Positions 49,701 through 57,092 of a stretch of 64,000 bases of DNA are shown here, piece after piece. The notes below the pieces were generated by a model. The model had not been told where the DNA came from. It ran no database searches and saw only the letters and a program-made list of their open reading frames with translations. Each line of letters begins with the position of its first letter. Within the stretch, counting starts at the first letter, position 1. The stretch comes from Siphonodentalium dalli (Eukaryota; Mollusca; Scaphopoda; Gadilida; Siphonodentaliidae): contig CP136066.1 in NCBI GenBank assembly GCA_032622095.1, positions 60,044,609 to 60,108,608 on the forward strand, written 5' to 3'. The translations under genes were made by a program, and so were the position numbers.

Positions 49701-51977
49701 AAAAAACATGAGATAGTTGTAAAAATCATATTGAAGGAACATGTCCATATATGAGCAAAGCTCGCGGGCGAATGAATCAACAGTGACATCAGTCGGCAGT
49801 CGCCACTTAGACACGCCCTCACTCGAGATTATTTACAGCTCCACCCTTTGACCGATTGTTTGACAATTCTGAAATGCGATGAAGAAAAGACGGATTCGTC
49901 ATCTCAAGTTTAGCCTCGGTAAAACTGGTTTAGCTGGACCGCCGAATTAGATGGTTTAGTTGCCGGTTTAAACTTATAAAATGGAGAAAACAAATATCGA
50001 AATTGACAAAACCCTATGCCCACACGTTTTTTGGTGTGTGTGCTTCTCGCTTATAAATTTCCAAACAAAATATGCTCGCTGTCGTAATTATTGATTTTCG
50101 CAATCAATAAAACGAGGCGGTCCGCATTAGGAAAGTACGATTAATTATCTCGAAGATACAGAGACACTACTGCTAAACCACTGGTATGGGTTGACCAGGT
50201 TTTATCCAGGGATGACGAATGCGTCACTGACCTGCTGTCTCGTGCTTAAACCACGGTGGTTTAAACCTAGAGGTCCACGTAGACCAGGTTTAAACCTGAG
50301 ATGAAGAATCCGGCCTGTATGTTTGCCACTCCTTAATACATTAATGTCAAAATCCTCTAATAAATATAGTGACATCTGTTTCAATTTCCCAAGGGGAGTT
50401 TCGAGATGGTTTGTGTATTCATTAATATCACCATCTGGAGCTTTATATGAGCAACCAACCACTATATATGTTTTTTTCTTCTATTTCAATAGACAAATTT
50501 TCAGATGAATTTTCAATTTTCAATTTTAAAGTATCAAGAACATGAAACATGAAACACCGCCATTTATAGCACTTCTTGAACAGAAAACCGATGAATAATT
50601 TTCAAAACAAAACTGATTTGGTTCATCATTGTCAAGCCAAGTTTCAGACAATGCAATTATACTGGACTTCACAGGACAAGTTTGTAAAAAGTTTTGCATT
50701 TGTTCATAATTAGCTGAAGGACATCGACAATTGACGTGTATCATCATCAAAGGAGGGTCTTCAATATGATTATCAATGTCTGACAATTTAATAAAAGTTT
50801 CCCCTTCGGTTTAATAATTACTGTTAATATTTCTCAACAATTTATTATCCTGGCTATTGTCTTCTTCTGCATGACATAAACCGAATGCTTCGAGATTGAG
50901 ATCACTTACTATACTATGTCTTGCACATTAACTTTGTAGTTTTTAAAACCTTCATCGACTAAAAAAAACAGTCATGAAAACATTCATCATTATCAATTGT
51001 TGAGAAAAGTATCATTGTTTTTAAAGAATTCACATTCCCATTTTCATCGCTCAAACCGAATTTCTTAACTTTTGATTTTGTTATATGATCACATGTTCTA
51101 TCATTCCAATAAGAACAATTATCGCATTGGATAGACTCAGCTGAAATTAAATTAAAACAAATTCTTCATAAATAGTTGTTCGTGATATCTAATGCCCCCC
51201 TTCGAGAAGAAACGGATTGGTCTGGATGGTTCATTTACTTTGATAAAAACTTTGCCATCTCTTCCAAGGTGTTCATGATCTTCTATTCTGACCTCAGTCG
51301 TCTTGATTCACGAAATAACATTGAATTTTTAGTTGTTAGTGGTTCATTAAAATAAACTGCGCTCCTCTTCTTCCTTAGCATTCAATCCCTCTTCGCTGAG
51401 GTTGAGGAATACGTGTATAAATTTACCTATCTTGACCCCTCTTCGAAATTACGTAGACATAATTTGGAGTTTCAATATTTGATATTTCCGCGACACTAAG
51501 GGGTGTGGCGACATGATGTTTACATATTCAAGAAACGGAAATGTTAAATCTGGATCAGTGGTAGTTAGATTTTTGCGAGTGAAACTAGCTTGAAATTGTT
51601 CTGATAATTTAAGTTTCCAACAGGTACATAGTTAAGTATGTAGTTTTATAAACAAGATTTGAATATTGTCCTACTTATAGTCAAGTTTATAGAGAGAAAT
51701 GGCCATCAGATAAAAATATTCTAACCTTAGGGAATATATTACGTTAGATATTTTCAACCAGTTGAAAAGTTTAATGCCACAGTTGACAAAATCCAACTTA
51801 ACGGAGGGGTGCAAATGACATTACCCCCAGAATTGAAATTGTTGGTCTACAAATGGAAATATTCACTTTGGACAAACGTAGACCCTCTCGCCATGTCCAT
51901 TGAGACACGAAGTATTCAAATTGTGTACTTACCTTAACCAACACTGGTTTATCAGAGAAAGTTGCTTCTGGGATCAT
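31640..51977 (-). CDS. BRICHOS-domain type II membrane proprotein (seven exons)
   Basis: Joined exons: 51977-51933, 45724-45575, 41890-41762, 36544-36431, 34626-34558, 32303-32222, 31746-31640, giving 231 residues. All introns are GT-AG and all phases match (0,0,0,0,0,1). Protein map: basic cytosolic tail 1-35; one transmembrane helix at about 36-60; linker; BRICHOS domain about 95-190 with conserved Asp105, Cys124 and Cys179; furin-type RVRR 205-208; C-terminal peptide 209-231. Known family plan: the luminal BRICHOS domain chaperones a beta-prone segment of the same proprotein, which proteases then release (proSP-C, ITM2, annelid antimicrobial precursors). An NLS sequon sits in the domain (Asn162). 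That the 23-residue peptide is the secreted product is inference. Introns are full of TEs but no exon is broken. Which BRICHOS subfamily it belongs to is not certain. Confidence 0.82.
32222..32303 (-). CDS. BRICHOS gene exon 6: second domain Cys
   Basis: Encodes FRESCADTPLFWAV, the typical BRICHOS C-terminal Cys block (Cys179). The donor is CTG|GTGAGT. The acceptor is CAGACAGACAG, three possible AGs 4 nt apart; only the last keeps the frame set by exon 5. The pyrimidine tract is weak. Confidence 0.78.
32537..33440 (-). pseudogene. 5'-truncated LINE 3' end with poly(A) tail
   Basis: On the minus strand, AATAAA (reverse of TTTATT at about 32571-32576) runs straight into A-rich tail (32538-32570). 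Upstream, a minus frame at 32903-33259 encodes a C-terminus with 'YIYKTKFEPDTLSLKSFI' and 'RYRLEKYIALKRDILNHF', resembling L1/Tx1-type ORF2 ends; a second frame at 33232-33435 overlaps it. No RT core remains. It lies in intron 5 of the BRICHOS gene. Family assignment is tentative. Confidence 0.5.
33441..34290. other. intron 5 remainder, nothing recognised
   Basis: No coding exon fits the phase of the flanking exons, and no repeat boundary is seen. Confidence 0.5.
34292..34557 (-). repeat. tandem repeat of the exon 5 end plus 5' splice site
   Basis: About eight degenerate units of roughly 34 bp abut exon 5. Each is derived from 'CAACCTGTCACAGATACTATCATCG' plus the donor GTAAGTAC. The nearest copy keeps an intact CCG|GTAAGTAC donor at 34523/34524. 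Farther copies carry mutated donors (GTGAAGTAC, GTCAGTAC, GTTAAGTAC). Confidence 0.8.
34558..34626 (-). CDS. BRICHOS gene exon 5
   Basis: 23 codons, phase 0 at both ends. Acceptor TTTTTGTTGCAG, donor TCG|GTAAGT (both strong). It encodes the middle of the BRICHOS domain, with an NLS glycosylation sequon. Its 3' end seeds the tandem repeat that follows. Confidence 0.8.
35053..35935. repeat. GC-rich inverted-repeat unit in intron 4 side region
   Basis: GTCGCCTAGAGCCCGAAGCC at about 35055 is matched in reverse by GGCTTCGGGGTCTAAATTGTCGCC near 35909-35932. Internal GCCAGCCATATT and CAGCCGGCTGAGCC motifs repeat. Arms are short and imperfect, so an element is only suggested. Confidence 0.4.
36255..36430 (-). 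repeat. 43-bp tandem repeat of the exon 4 end plus 5' splice site
   Basis: Four extra copies of 'AATCATCAGAACG|GTACGT' follow the true donor at exact 43-bp steps (exon-end bases at 36431, 36388, 36345, 36302 and 36259). The copies are nearly identical, hence recent. Every copy carries a usable GTACGT donor. Confidence 0.9.
36431..36544 (-). CDS. BRICHOS gene exon 4: first domain Cys
   Basis: 38 codons, phase 0 at both ends. Acceptor TTGTTTGCAG, donor ACG|GTACGT. It encodes GYSLYRLLDKKQDLVCIVTP, carrying Cys124 19 residues after the conserved Asp105 of exon 3, as expected for BRICHOS. Confidence 0.82.
36545..37815. other. intron 3 segment, no supported gene
   Basis: Minus frame 36852-37145 and a plus-strand acceptor-like site near 36823 were examined, but neither connects to a gene. 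No TE boundary was recognised. Confidence 0.45.
37820..38210. mobile_element. piggyBac-like MITE flanked by TTAA
   Basis: Inverted ends CCCTTTACCCAACA (37820-37833) and TGTTGGGTAAAGGG (38197-38210) are each flanked by TTAA (37816-37819 and 38211-38214). This matches piggyBac target choice and the CCC-start of its TIRs. Inside, 37838-38070 is a nested hairpin element also seen at 58.5 kb. Confidence 0.75.
37838..38070. repeat. palindrome-of-palindromes element
   Basis: Two hairpins (37846-37914 and 37994-38062) each consist of GCCAATG(C/T)ATTCTCTTATATAT..., a GTCGACCATAGGTCGCC-type centre and the reverse complement. The two hairpins are themselves inverted relative to each other around an AT-rich centre. 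Confidence 0.85.
38830..39330 (+). repeat. (ATC)n-rich imperfect microsatellite
   Basis: About 500 bp of CAT/ATC triplets with interruptions, ending in (CAA)n. The His- and Ile-rich open frames through it are artefacts. It directly abuts the 3' end of the minus-strand RT remnant, so it probably grew from that LINE's tail. Confidence 0.85.
39346..41493 (-). pseudogene. 5'-truncated LINE ORF2 with intact RT (715 codons)
   Basis: Reverse transcriptase with YRPITLLSCFGKLF, QSGFRKGYSTTDNIF, AFVDFEKAFDKVW (first catalytic Asp), SGVRQGDNLSPLLF and ILYADDTVLMA (catalytic Asp pair), thumb, and a C-terminal CTIC...HYLFEC knuckle. The endonuclease half is missing: an in-frame TGA lies seven codons upstream of the Met at 41493, so the copy is 5'-truncated as usual for LINEs. 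The remaining frame is uninterrupted, suggesting recent insertion. It sits in intron 3 of the BRICHOS gene, same strand, 268 bp from exon 3. Confidence 0.88.
41762..41890 (-). CDS. BRICHOS gene exon 3: linker and conserved Asp
   Basis: 43 codons, phase 0 at both ends. Acceptor AATTTGTTTTAG, donor ATG|GTGAGT. It encodes the linker and the start of the domain, ending in QLRVIHDFKM, where Asp105 is the conserved BRICHOS aspartate. Confidence 0.8.
41891..42720. other. intron 2 segment, nothing recognised
   Basis: No exon matching phase 0/0 and no clear repeat boundary were found. Confidence 0.45.
42721..42882. repeat. 162-bp near-perfect foldback hairpin
   Basis: The left arm 42721-42799 (TATAAGGATTAACTGTCA...) and right arm 42805-42882 are about 95% complementary, with a 5-nt CTTCT loop. 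Differences are two substitutions and small indels. Probably a MITE. A transcript from either strand would form a long hairpin. Confidence 0.9.
43620..44330 (+). repeat. diverged tandem repeat, period about 150-160 bp
   Basis: At least four units share 'GGGCACCAAA(A)TTGATGAAAAT', 'TTGTCGCCGATTTCCA(C/T)CAAA', 'TAATGACGCCAAAT' and 'CTGTTCGAGTC'. The spacing is irregular, so the array is old. A weaker copy continues near 44670-44830. Confidence 0.65.
44990..45558 (-). pseudogene. C-terminal part of CR1/Jockey-type ORF2
   Basis: Three minus frames together cover a LINE C-terminus: 'LYASVARPVLEYCNTTCDPY' and 'KLEQVQRRETKMIPQLHKL' (45337-45558), 'KYRRIRGDRIETFNFVKNQ' (45043-45327) and 'KQLVIKHWNNLPDFIVATEY' (44952-45149). 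Two frameshifts break it and the RT core is gone. Such motifs follow the RT thumb in CR1/Jockey elements. It lies in intron 2, only 17 bp from exon 2. Confidence 0.8.
45575..45724 (-). CDS. BRICHOS gene exon 2: transmembrane exon
   Basis: 50 codons, phase 0 at both ends. Acceptor TTATTTACAG, donor TAC|GTAAGT. A basic stretch VKRKSKHIKWK precedes a hydrophobic helix (IIGAIVMTSLVVGGILGG then VYISGYL). The basic side is N-terminal, so the protein is predicted to be type II, with the C-terminus in the lumen or outside. Confidence 0.82.
45803..45905. repeat. 103-bp foldback hairpin
   Basis: ATGGGGTCATTGGTTTTGAC and AGAGTAATTACACAAA are matched in reverse by TTTGTGTAATTACTC and GGTCAAAACCAATTACCCC. 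MITE-like, 78 bp from exon 2 on the intron 1 side. Confidence 0.85.
46406..48117. mobile_element. TTAA-flanked TIR element, host of a nested Harbinger element
   Basis: Ends AGATACGGGCGGCGTT and AACGCCGCCCGTACCT are flanked by TTAA (46402-46405 and 48118-48121). Inverted similarity continues inwards over about 100 bp (TAAAATATTCAC...CGCCAT). TTAA targeting fits Kolobok or piggyBac. No transposase seen; about 1.2 kb of its length is the nested insert. Confidence 0.7.
46761..47937. mobile_element. PIF/Harbinger-like element (nested)
   Basis: Ends GGGTACGTTCATACG and CGTATGAACGTACCC, with inverted similarity of about 65 bp (including TTGCACTGCAAACTGCAAAAATGCCAGCTGCAAA-type text), are flanked by TAA on both sides (46758-46760 and 47938-47940). 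G-rich TIRs with a 3-bp TWA duplication are the PIF/Harbinger signature. No transposase or Myb-like ORF is visible, so it is non-autonomous. Confidence 0.75.
48270..48466 (-). pseudogene. LINE endonuclease, C-terminal part
   Basis: Minus frame with TGKFVDSIFGSVLFPLI, a TSHSANLI block and NISDHLPVFAI, the C-terminal SDH active-site block of APE endonucleases. Its N-terminal part is at 50325-50786, split off by the element 48476-50315. No RT follows; the frame stops at FAISDEN. Confidence 0.85.
48476..50315. mobile_element. TIR element with 9-bp duplication, in a LINE endonuclease
   Basis: Ends GGCCGGATTCGTCATCTC and GAGATGAAGAATCCGGCC, followed inwards by repeated GGTTTAAACC motifs. The 9-bp flanks TGTTTCTCT (48467-48475) and TGTATGTTT (50316-50324) match at six positions. 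Removing one copy rejoins the endonuclease frame exactly, supporting a 9-bp duplication as in Mutator-like elements. A related end (GACGGATTCGTCATCTC) at about 49882 suggests a second nested or rearranged copy. No transposase was found. Confidence 0.7.
48595..48660 (-). repeat. tRNA-like SINE head remnant
   Basis: The minus strand shows an A-box-like TGGTCCAATTGG (48642-48653) and, 40 nt later, a weak B-box-like AATCGAGTTG. It is only suggestive of a pol III head and not a functional tRNA. Confidence 0.3.
50325..51190 (-). pseudogene. LINE ORF start: PHD-like finger and endonuclease N-terminus
   Basis: From the 5' side: 'SIQCDNCSYWNDRTCDH' (about 51100-51150), a PHD-like zinc finger; then SDLNLEAFGLCHAEEDN; then the endonuclease start 'MIHVNCR' and 'IIALSETWLDNDEPN' (50526-50786), with the catalytic Glu; then VVGCSYKAPDGDINEY and LLEDFDINVLRSGKHTG. 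Frameshifts and stops break it. It continues at 48270-48466 behind the 9-bp-TSD element. A PHD-like finger before the endonuclease is known in CR1-type LINEs. It lies in intron 1 of the BRICHOS gene. Confidence 0.75.
51191..51932. other. intron 1 segment next to exon 1
   Basis: No further exon or clear TE border was recognised. Confidence 0.4.
51933..51977 (-). CDS. BRICHOS gene exon 1: start codon and cytosolic N-terminus
   Basis: 15 codons starting at ATG 51977-51975 (MIPEATFSDKPVLVK), ending in a consensus donor AAG|GTAAGTAC, phase 0. A TATA-like box lies about 80 bp upstream. Short and without homology signal, it is supported by the donor and phase fit to exon 2. Confidence 0.65.
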
Positions 51978-52045
51978 GATTTCTGTTAGTACGACAAAGT
52001 CAACCTGTATACTATGTTCCGTTCGGATTTAATATCTCAGCTGCA

Positions 52046-52066
52046 GATTCGGATATTTATATTATA
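52046..52066 (-). promoter_or_regulatory. TATA-like box upstream of exon 1
   Basis: The minus strand reads TGTATAATATAAATATCC, with ATAAATA at 52060-52054. A start site about 30 bp on would give a leader of roughly 50 nt before the ATG at 51977. Confidence 0.45.
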
Positions 52067-53300
52067 CAACAAAGACGGGTGTGGTAACAAATCGACCAAT
52101 CATATGTCTTTAACTTTTCTCTATGATAATAAGGCTCCCGGGAGGCAACACGATTTATGTAAATATATCACGATTAAAACCGCGTCCGCGGATCAGTAGA
52201 TTTTCTCCACACTCATGCTGACATGAATCGACTATTAAATTTTGTCGTTTGTGAACAAAACGTGTTTAAGTCTACGCCAGCTAAATTAGTTTTCAATGGT
52301 ACTAGAGGTATATCTTCAAAAAGTTCATGTTATAATGCACATAGTACATACTTTACCCATGGTACTGGCGATTCTTGAACTCATATGGTTGAGGCTCCAA
52401 ATCAACCATTAGATGACAGCGAGTTTGCGATACCCGTTCGACGGGAACGGGTACGGGTAAATCTGTGAACATCGTCACGGTCACTTGGGTACTTTCAATA
52501 CAGCACATAAAGCGATAGCGAATTGAAACGGGTAGATTTGTCCCATTGACCGGTAGCCTTTCACTACGATTTTCTCACTCAAAGGTCCATGAATTCCATG
52601 AAATTCCAGTCAGCTATGCGTTAACCTATTTATTGAAAGATTTCATGGGCGAATATTATTGATAAAGTTGTCATTTTAACACAGGATTTGTGTTCAAATT
52701 CTCGAGGCGGCTTCTAGCACTTAGATAAATACGGAAGGCCGATTTTTTTTCACTAACAACTTTGTTCACTGCATTAATGACAGGTTGTGATTAATAGAGT
52801 GAGTAGATGGTGCTATAGACGCCCGTTGCAGGGACATGGCTATAGATGGTCTGCGCGTTAGGAAGGGTGTCCACATTCGAATTTCTAACTACACATCTCG
52901 AACCATATCAAATTCACAAGTTTGCGCGTAAATCCACCCCCTCCCCTTGGCTGGCATCAAGCTTTCCAATTGTTTCTGACAGCCATTTCAGTCCAAATTT
53001 TTTTACCAAAAATAGGGAAATATGCAAATGTTGGTCTAAAAAATACAAATTATCCACTAATAAATTGTTCGAAAATCAAACTACGAAAACAATTTCAACC
53101 TATTGTTTGTGTGAAATTTCCAACAAATGTTGTGTCAGGTATATAAAATTTCCAAATGTTGAACATTTGACCAAAGTTGGGGAGGGGGGTTAAGACACCC
53201 CTGTCGTCACGTCCCTGTCTCAACCCATTGTACAAGGACATACATATATCGTGGATTTATCTATGCATTGCACATTTGAATACAATTACCGTTTAGTTAC

Positions 53301-53333
53301 CTTATCGTATGTAGGTGGGGACTGATTTCTCAT
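53301..53333 (-). CDS. candidate alternative first exon with PPxY motif
   Basis: 11 codons from ATG 53333-53331 (MRNQSPPTYDK), ending in AAG|GTAACT in phase 0, which would splice in frame to exon 2. PPTY is a WW-domain ligand of the kind used by Nedd4-type ligases in sorting proSP-C, another BRICHOS proprotein. It has no acceptor, so it would be a first exon. It is very short and lies within repeat-like DNA. Confidence 0.35.
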
Positions 53334-54586
53334 TTTAATATATATTTACTATCTGAACGGACATGGCGCATTTGAACCACAATACTTGTGTATACTGTAG
53401 TGGGAATAATATAGGTCGCCAAATACATGAAATACCTATACATACTCTACAAAATCTAAGCATAAGCAGAGCGAGTTTCAGCTGTTTTCTGTGTTTCGCA
53501 CAGAAGTGAAGCAAACGCTCTTTATTCAATCCGTATAATAAACAGACTACATTTTGACACCTTTTTGGTTACCAAGTTAAACATTTCAACATACCTCCGG
53601 GTTTAGATCCCGACAACAATCCCAATTCTTGGGATAAATATTCCCTTGCCCCGACGGGCCGACCCTTCGATCTGTTGAAAGATTCCAAACAACGGTTTAC
53701 TTAAAGCTACTCAAACCGATCAGACGGTCCCCATATCATAAAGTTACAACAAGAACATTTCTTCAAAATACGCTTTTGTTATCAGAATAGACAAATTACA
53801 ACAAAATAATGCTAACTGCTGTCAACTATAGTATAAAATTTTGGCCGCATTACCACTTGATTTTAGAGTAAGCACCTTCATCCGAAATTTTGTCCGAGAC
53901 CGTCGGTTTGATGACTCTTTTCTGGGCCACAAATAATTACACAATTCAAGAAATAACAAAATTAAAAAATCGATATCTGATCACTCTGCGCTTTGATGGT
54001 GGGTTCCTCGATTCGAATCAAATATTTTGTTCTACCCCCGAAGCCAAAAAAAATAGTAACTTGGGAGCGTTAATTCGGATTATGCATCTATAATATGACT
54101 AAATATTCCCCAACTAAAATAAGGGACAAATGCGGTATTATATCGAACTGAAAGTACATATAGGACAATATTAGACCCTTGGTCTAAAACAATTCATTTT
54201 ACACCGAATATTGGTTGGACATTTTAACTATATATAACGTAATTGTATATTTGAGCTATCATAATCTATTTTCTAAGTTTAAAAATTCCAACAGATTTAT
54301 TGTCAACACTCGATCGGTCTATGACTTGTAGAATCCAATTGTTGAAAATGTTACCAATATGAGTGAAAGAAAAGCAACGTCCTCTTCCAACTGCCACCTA
54401 GCTCGTCCTTGATGATAGCAACTGATTATCATGGGGCTCATCTAATCTAAATACATATTTCCAACAACCCATAACGCTAAGTATAACATCGGCCAATAAC
54501 GCGAATAACAATCTATATCATAATATCTTTTTTGTTGCAGTTGGCTCACCATACATTACCAGTCGATGTGATGATTCTACCGGTAA

Positions 54587-54668
54587 AACAGTTTGCGATT
54601 TCAAAACGTGTACCGGTACGGGTAGCTACCCGTACGCGTACCGGTACCCGTACCGGTTTGAAATCGCA
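54587..54668. repeat. 82-bp GC-rich palindrome
   Basis: GTTTGCGATTTCAAA is matched in reverse by TTTGAAATCGCAAAC, with an inner ACCGGTACGGGTAGCTACCCGT palindrome: a compound cruciform-capable sequence. Confidence 0.8.
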
Positions 54669-54677
54669 AACTCGCTA

Positions 54678-55559
54678 TTGATATATCACCAACGGCAAAT
54701 GAGCTTACTCGCCATTTGATATCAAAGTTCAATGAAGGAGTTCCGCTAGGTGCTCCACATAACTAATTTCATGTCATACTTCCATGGCTAATCACAACAT
54801 AATGCAATGGTATGTGGTATGCTTTATTGCTAGATATGATTTAACATATTACAGGGACTGTCGTGTTTTCAAAGCCAATGAACTTTCTCTGTTATTTCAG
54901 AACTACCACCCTGTTGTCATGTGTCTGCAAACATACATACAAACAAACAAACATACAATTTCACTTAAAAGTTATACACTTCATTCAACGTATTGACATA
55001 ATTATAACCAATGCTAGGTCGGCCACTTTTGTCCAGAACAGCCTGCTATCAAACTATATGAATATCGCTTAAATTTGCCATTAAACCACGTAATATCATT
55101 TTACGACATCACCAATCCGTTTTACAACATGCCTACTCACGGCTATTGAATATTACTACAAAATTGCCACAGCCTTACTTACTTCTTACTGACTTTTATG
55201 AGCATCGTCCCTTGTGGGGAAACAATATATAACTAACGGACGATGATCCATTGTTGAATCATAATTAGACGGGCATGGCTCATTCGTAATTTGGAAGGAT
55301 AAAATATACACGAAATTTGGGTGTAACGGCTTCATGCGCTCTGATAAATACTTGTCATGGCCAAAACAATTTTCCAGCTGTTTTCACAGAAGTGAAATAC
55401 GCGCTCTTTATTTCTACCATATCGGGAATGGAGTCACACGACACGCTCTTTTCTACTCCAATGGCTGTTTTTGTTTGGGAACAAAACACCCTGTTCACAG
55501 TTGTGTGTTCTATTACTTCATGTCGACAACATACAACTATGGAATCAAAATAATTGCCA
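54678..55559. other. unassigned DNA
   Basis: No supported gene. A short text near 55360-55410 ('TTTTCCAGCTGTTTTCACAGAAGTGAAA...GCTCTTTATT') resembles about 53477-53525 ('TTTCAGCTGTTTTCTGTGTTTCGCACAGAAGTGAAGCAAACGCTCTTTATT'), a diverged repeat pair. Confidence 0.45.
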
Positions 55560-55830
55560 GTACTATTCACCTGATCAGACTAAAGAATTACTCAGTAAGA
55601 AAAATAAATTCTCTCTTCTTGGTCTTAATAGTAGGAACCTTAACGCTAATTTTGAAACGATCAAAATCCTTTTTTGCGACTTGAAATCAGGAAAATAGCC
55701 TTGATGTTATTGCTCTGACAGAAATATTTAAAATTCATAGTGCATCAGACTTTCAACTAGCCGGATATCACCCCATAGAATTCAAATCCCGGCCTGATGA
55801 CGACGATGGCAGAGGTGGTGTTGGTGTATA

Positions 55831-56362
55831 TAAACACCTCAAAAAAAGAAAGTCCCCCCTAATATATTCGGTAATATTTTATGAGATATTGGATGGATTT
55901 TAATGAAACTTTCCACAAATGATTGGGAAACGTGGTTTACAAATATGGCTTCGAAGAGACTGATTTCAATAACTGTTGCTCACAGCATGAAACTTCAAGG
56001 CGTCATTCCAAAGGAATGTGGTTAGACTGAATGGCCTGGGCATGCAGCAGGCACATTGTTTCCCGAAGATGACACGCATGTTATCGTGGACTCACAGTGT
56101 CATTTTTAGACCACATTTACAGCCAGTAACAACTTGTGTGAACAATGGAACAATGGAGTGACTGTCCACTCTACGTCAGTGTTTTACAACTTTTGAAAAG
56201 CACCCCTCTTCCATTCAATTCATGCTCAGCCGACCATAACATAACTCACAGGACGGTACCTTACCACTTAACATTTGCGTAAAATTTCGTCAAAATCCAT
56301 CCAATATCTCATAAAATATTACCGAATATATTAGTGAGGACTTTCTTTTTTTGAGGTGTTTA
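55831..56362. mobile_element. MITE with 75-bp TIRs inside the dead LINE
   Basis: Left arm TAAACACCTCAAAAAAAGAAAGTC...AATATATTCGGTAATATTTTATGAGATATTGGATGGATTTT and its reverse complement at 56288-56362, flanked by TA. It interrupts the endonuclease frame at VGVY. TA target and A/T-rich TIRs fit Tc1/mariner-type MITEs. Confidence 0.8.
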
Positions 56363-56712
56363 TAAGGGACAACTTAACTTATAAACACAGGCCAGACCTA
56401 ACAATATTTAGTCTGCACGTAAGAGAAACATTATTTGTAGAGGAGCGAATGACGATTGTGTAATAGGATGTATAATTATACCGACCAAATACAGCACCAA
56501 AAGCAGACATAAATAAATGTATGAACAAATTCGATAATATTTTGGAAAAACTAAAAAAGCATAAGTCTTACATAATTGGTGACCTCAATATTGATCTACT
56601 GAACTGAGTCGCACGCGAAAAGAAACGAATTTATAGATAATGTCTTCACGAGAGGATTTGTACCAATGATTACGAAACCAACCAGAATGACAGAATACTC
56701 GGCCACCCTTAT

Positions 56713-57092
56713 AGATCATATATACACCAACAATATACGAGATGACCTCCAAACAGGTATACTTACATGCGACATGCTGACCACTTTGGTATATTCCTCT
56801 ATATATTAGATCATATATACACCAACAATATACGAGATGACCTCCAAACAGGTATACTTACATGCGACATTCTGACCACTTTGGTATCTTCCTCTATATA
56901 TTAGATCATATATACACCAACAATATACGAGATGACCTCCAAACAGGTATACTTACATGCGACATTCTGACCACTTTGGTATATTCCTCTATATATTAGA
57001 TCATATATACACCAACAATATACGAGATGACCTCCAAACAGGTATACTTACATGCGACATTCTGACCACTTTGGTATATTCCTCTCAGAATC
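56713..57092 (+). repeat. fourfold 95-bp tandem amplification of endonuclease codons
   Basis: Unit starts at 56713, 56808, 56903 and 56998, differing at only a few bases. Each unit encodes DHIYTNNIRDDLQTGIL..., the segment before the SDH-type block. 95 is not a multiple of 3, so the frame shifts at every copy; it arose after the LINE died. Confidence 0.9.

Larger units (their letters stand above)
52428..54677. repeat. inverted-repeat unit with (ACCCGT)-rich ends
   Basis: AGCGAGTTTGCGAT at about 52428 is inverted as ATCGCAAACTCGCT ending at 54677. Both ends carry ACGGGTACGGGT-type text. Arms are short. It could be one element of 2.25 kb or two separate repeats. The candidate alternative exon at 53301 lies inside. 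Confidence 0.4.
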
